Shown: positions 62,888 to 64,000 of the stretch, piece after piece
How positions within the stretch are numbered: the stretch's first letter is position 1
Layout of the letters: every line of letters begins with the position of its first letter
Position numbers and translations under genes: made by a program
Assembly: GCA_050847315.1 (NCBI GenBank)
Contig: CP193791.1
Length of the DNA: 64,000 nt
Origin: Cedecea sp000277545
GTDB lineage: Bacteria > Pseudomonadota > Gammaproteobacteria > Enterobacterales > Enterobacteriaceae
Direction: 5' to 3' (one strand)
The notes under the pieces: generated by a model
Databases searched by the model: none
Seen by the model: only the letters and a program-made list of their open reading frames with translations
Told to the model about the DNA's origin: nothing

Positions 62888-63898
62888 CTATTCTTTAAAT
62901 TTAGCCACATAATAGTTAAAGTAGTTCGACAGCCCCTGCAGATAAAGCTTTTGATTGAACTTATGTTTTGCAGAGTATCGATATTGGTGACTATTAATTG
63001 GCTTTAGAAGTTCGACATTACGCCAGGGTGAAGCCTCTTTCGCCGTTAAGAAGCTCTGAGAGACGGGATAAGTGCCCCAGTCATGCCACGGTTTTGTCGG
63101 ACCGACATAATGAATAAAAACAGTTTCATCATTGACAGGATTCACTACGTTGTCTTTAAGCTCATAATTAATACTGAAACGAGTGTTATATTTCCCTTCA
63201 ATGAATTTAACTTTCCCTGCCAACAAGACATTCAGCACATCCTGGTCAAGGTGAGTGATTTTTTCTACCCACTGAGGATCCCGCAGCATCTCGATTGCTT
63301 TATAAGAAATATTGTTGATATTCCATTCATTGATATTTATAAGCAAAAAACCCGCATTGAAGTAACCAGACACTAACTCCGGTGTTGAAAGTGTTGCAGC
63401 CCGGTTCGACCACCACTCAATATCCCTTTCCACAACCACAGCGGCAATTTCGTTCTCTGCAAAAACATAATCAACTAACGGCTGAATGCTTCCTTTGCAG
63501 GCAATATCCGCATCCAGATAAAGAAGTTTATCAACTTTGTGATAGAGATAATCTGCAATAATAAAACGGAAGTATGTCGCGTAACTCCAGTTTTTTGTAC
63601 TCGGTAATGATTTTAGCTTCTCACAGTTAATGACATAGATATTAATATGTGTTTTATATTGTTTAGCTAATGCTTCGAATCGAGCCTTATCGGCTTCACT
63701 GAATGAATCAGTGAACACATGAAACTCAAAAAATGCAGATGCATTACTCAACAAGACTGAGGAGATAGCAACACCACAGCCGAAAAGGAAATTCTTATCA
63801 ATACCAAATGCTATATTGAGAACATTGGCAGCTTTCTTTTCCTGGTAGTTAAAATCGAAAACAGAGAGGATGATATCTTCATCACTGAATTGAGACAT
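62888..63898 (-). CDS. waaI: WaaI/WaaO-like LPS 1,3-hexosyltransferase (GT8)
   Basis: GT8-family transferase adding the second outer-core hexose. 336 residues, starting MSQFSDEDIILSVFDF. Conserved NIAFGIDKNFLFGCGVAISS near 28-47, DXD in LYLDADIACKG near 125-135, GYFNAGFLLINI near 173, and HYVGPTKPWHDWGTYP near 263. WaaI (galactose) and WaaO (glucose) cannot be told apart by eye. First visible gene of the minus-strand core operon, with a 78-base gap to waaJ. Confidence 0.82.
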   Translation of the reverse strand: MSQFSDEDIILSVFDFNYQEKKAANVLNIAFGIDKNFLFGCGVAISSVLLSNASAFFEFHVFTDSFSEADKARFEALAKQYKTHINIYVINCEKLKSLPSTKNWSYATYFRFIIADYLYHKVDKLLYLDADIACKGSIQPLVDYVFAENEIAAVVVERDIEWWSNRAATLSTPELVSGYFNAGFLLININEWNINNISYKAIEMLRDPQWVEKITHLDQDVLNVLLAGKVKFIEGKYNTRFSINYELKDNVVNPVNDETVFIHYVGPTKPWHDWGTYPVSQSFLTAKEASPWRNVELLKPINSHQYRYSAKHKFNQKLYLQGLSNYFNYYVAKFKE

Positions 63899-64000
63899 GT
63901 TGATTCTTATCCGACTAAGATGAATAGACGACTGTAACCGGCAATGACGCCCCTTACAGGCTACTACAACGATTTTCTAATCGTTCGTTCTTTGATTTTT
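63899..64000. other. Window end upstream of waaI
   Basis: About 100 bases ahead of waaI. The 3' end of another minus-strand core gene probably enters here; minus-strand frames stop at 63977 or a little later, but too little remains to identify it. No promoter recognised. Confidence 0.4.

Noticed and set aside
1..64000. Mobile elements, CRISPR arrays, prophage or defence islands
   Set aside because: No transposase, integrase, direct-repeat array or cas gene seen; all sizeable genes are assigned to housekeeping or LPS families.

Overview
This window is a chromosomal housekeeping segment of a gammaproteobacterium in the Enterobacterales, close to Escherichia/Salmonella/Enterobacter-type bacteria. 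Nearly every protein has a full-length enterobacterial counterpart recalled from family knowledge (no search was run), and two regulatory RNAs known from E. coli (OxyS and CpxQ) are recognisable. The genus cannot be fixed from sequence alone. Three features differ from E. coli K-12 gene order: argG sits inside the arg cluster (argC-argB-argG-argH), cpxA lies next to trmL-cysE, and an anion-transporter-like permease lies between tpiA and sbp. There is no rRNA, tRNA, IS element, prophage or CRISPR array in view.

Layout. 1-5.5 kb: 5' end of btuB with its cobalamin riboswitch, trmA, yijD-fabR, sthA, oxyR and the sRNA oxyS. 5.5-11.4 kb: arginine biosynthesis, argCBGH divergent from argE around ArgR boxes. 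11.6-16.4 kb: ppc and cptA (lipopolysaccharide phosphoethanolamine transferase) with a PmrA/BasR-like box. 16.4-21.7 kb: methionine genes metF, metBL and metJ with MetJ and MetR sites. 21.8-30.6 kb: rpmE, priA, cytR, ftsN, hslVU (behind a heat-shock promoter), menA, rraA, zapB. 30.6-42.1 kb: glpFKX, fpr, yiiR, yiiQ, tpiA, the permease, sbp, pfkA, fieF. 42.1-44.9 kb: the Cpx envelope-stress module cpxP/cpxRA with the CpxQ sRNA in the cpxP 3' end. 45.0-54.9 kb: trmL, cysE, gpsA, secB, grxC, yibN, gpmI, envC, yibQ, tdh, kbl. 55.2-64 kb: lipopolysaccharide core locus: yibB/htrL, hldD-waaF-waaC-waaL, then on the minus strand waaI-, waaJ- and waaK-like glycosyltransferases of the Salmonella-type outer core.

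Functional themes. Arginine and methionine synthesis each sit with their own operator arrays. Central carbon genes (ppc, glpX, tpiA, pfkA, gpmI) are scattered, and ppc and pfkA carry Cra-like sites. Envelope functions recur: cptA, ftsN, zapB, envC, cpxPRA and the LPS core cluster. The waa region is visibly more AT-rich than the rest, as expected for a variable surface locus.

I found no convincing undescribed multi-gene system. The most useful leads are small: the argG insertion with a long argG-argH hairpin, an OxyS whose 5' half has diverged, twin hairpins next to an AT-rich yibB, an orphan terminator upstream of cptA, a shortened waaI-J-K gene order with a TTG-started waaJ, and a YibN that carries a rhodanese-type cysteine loop.
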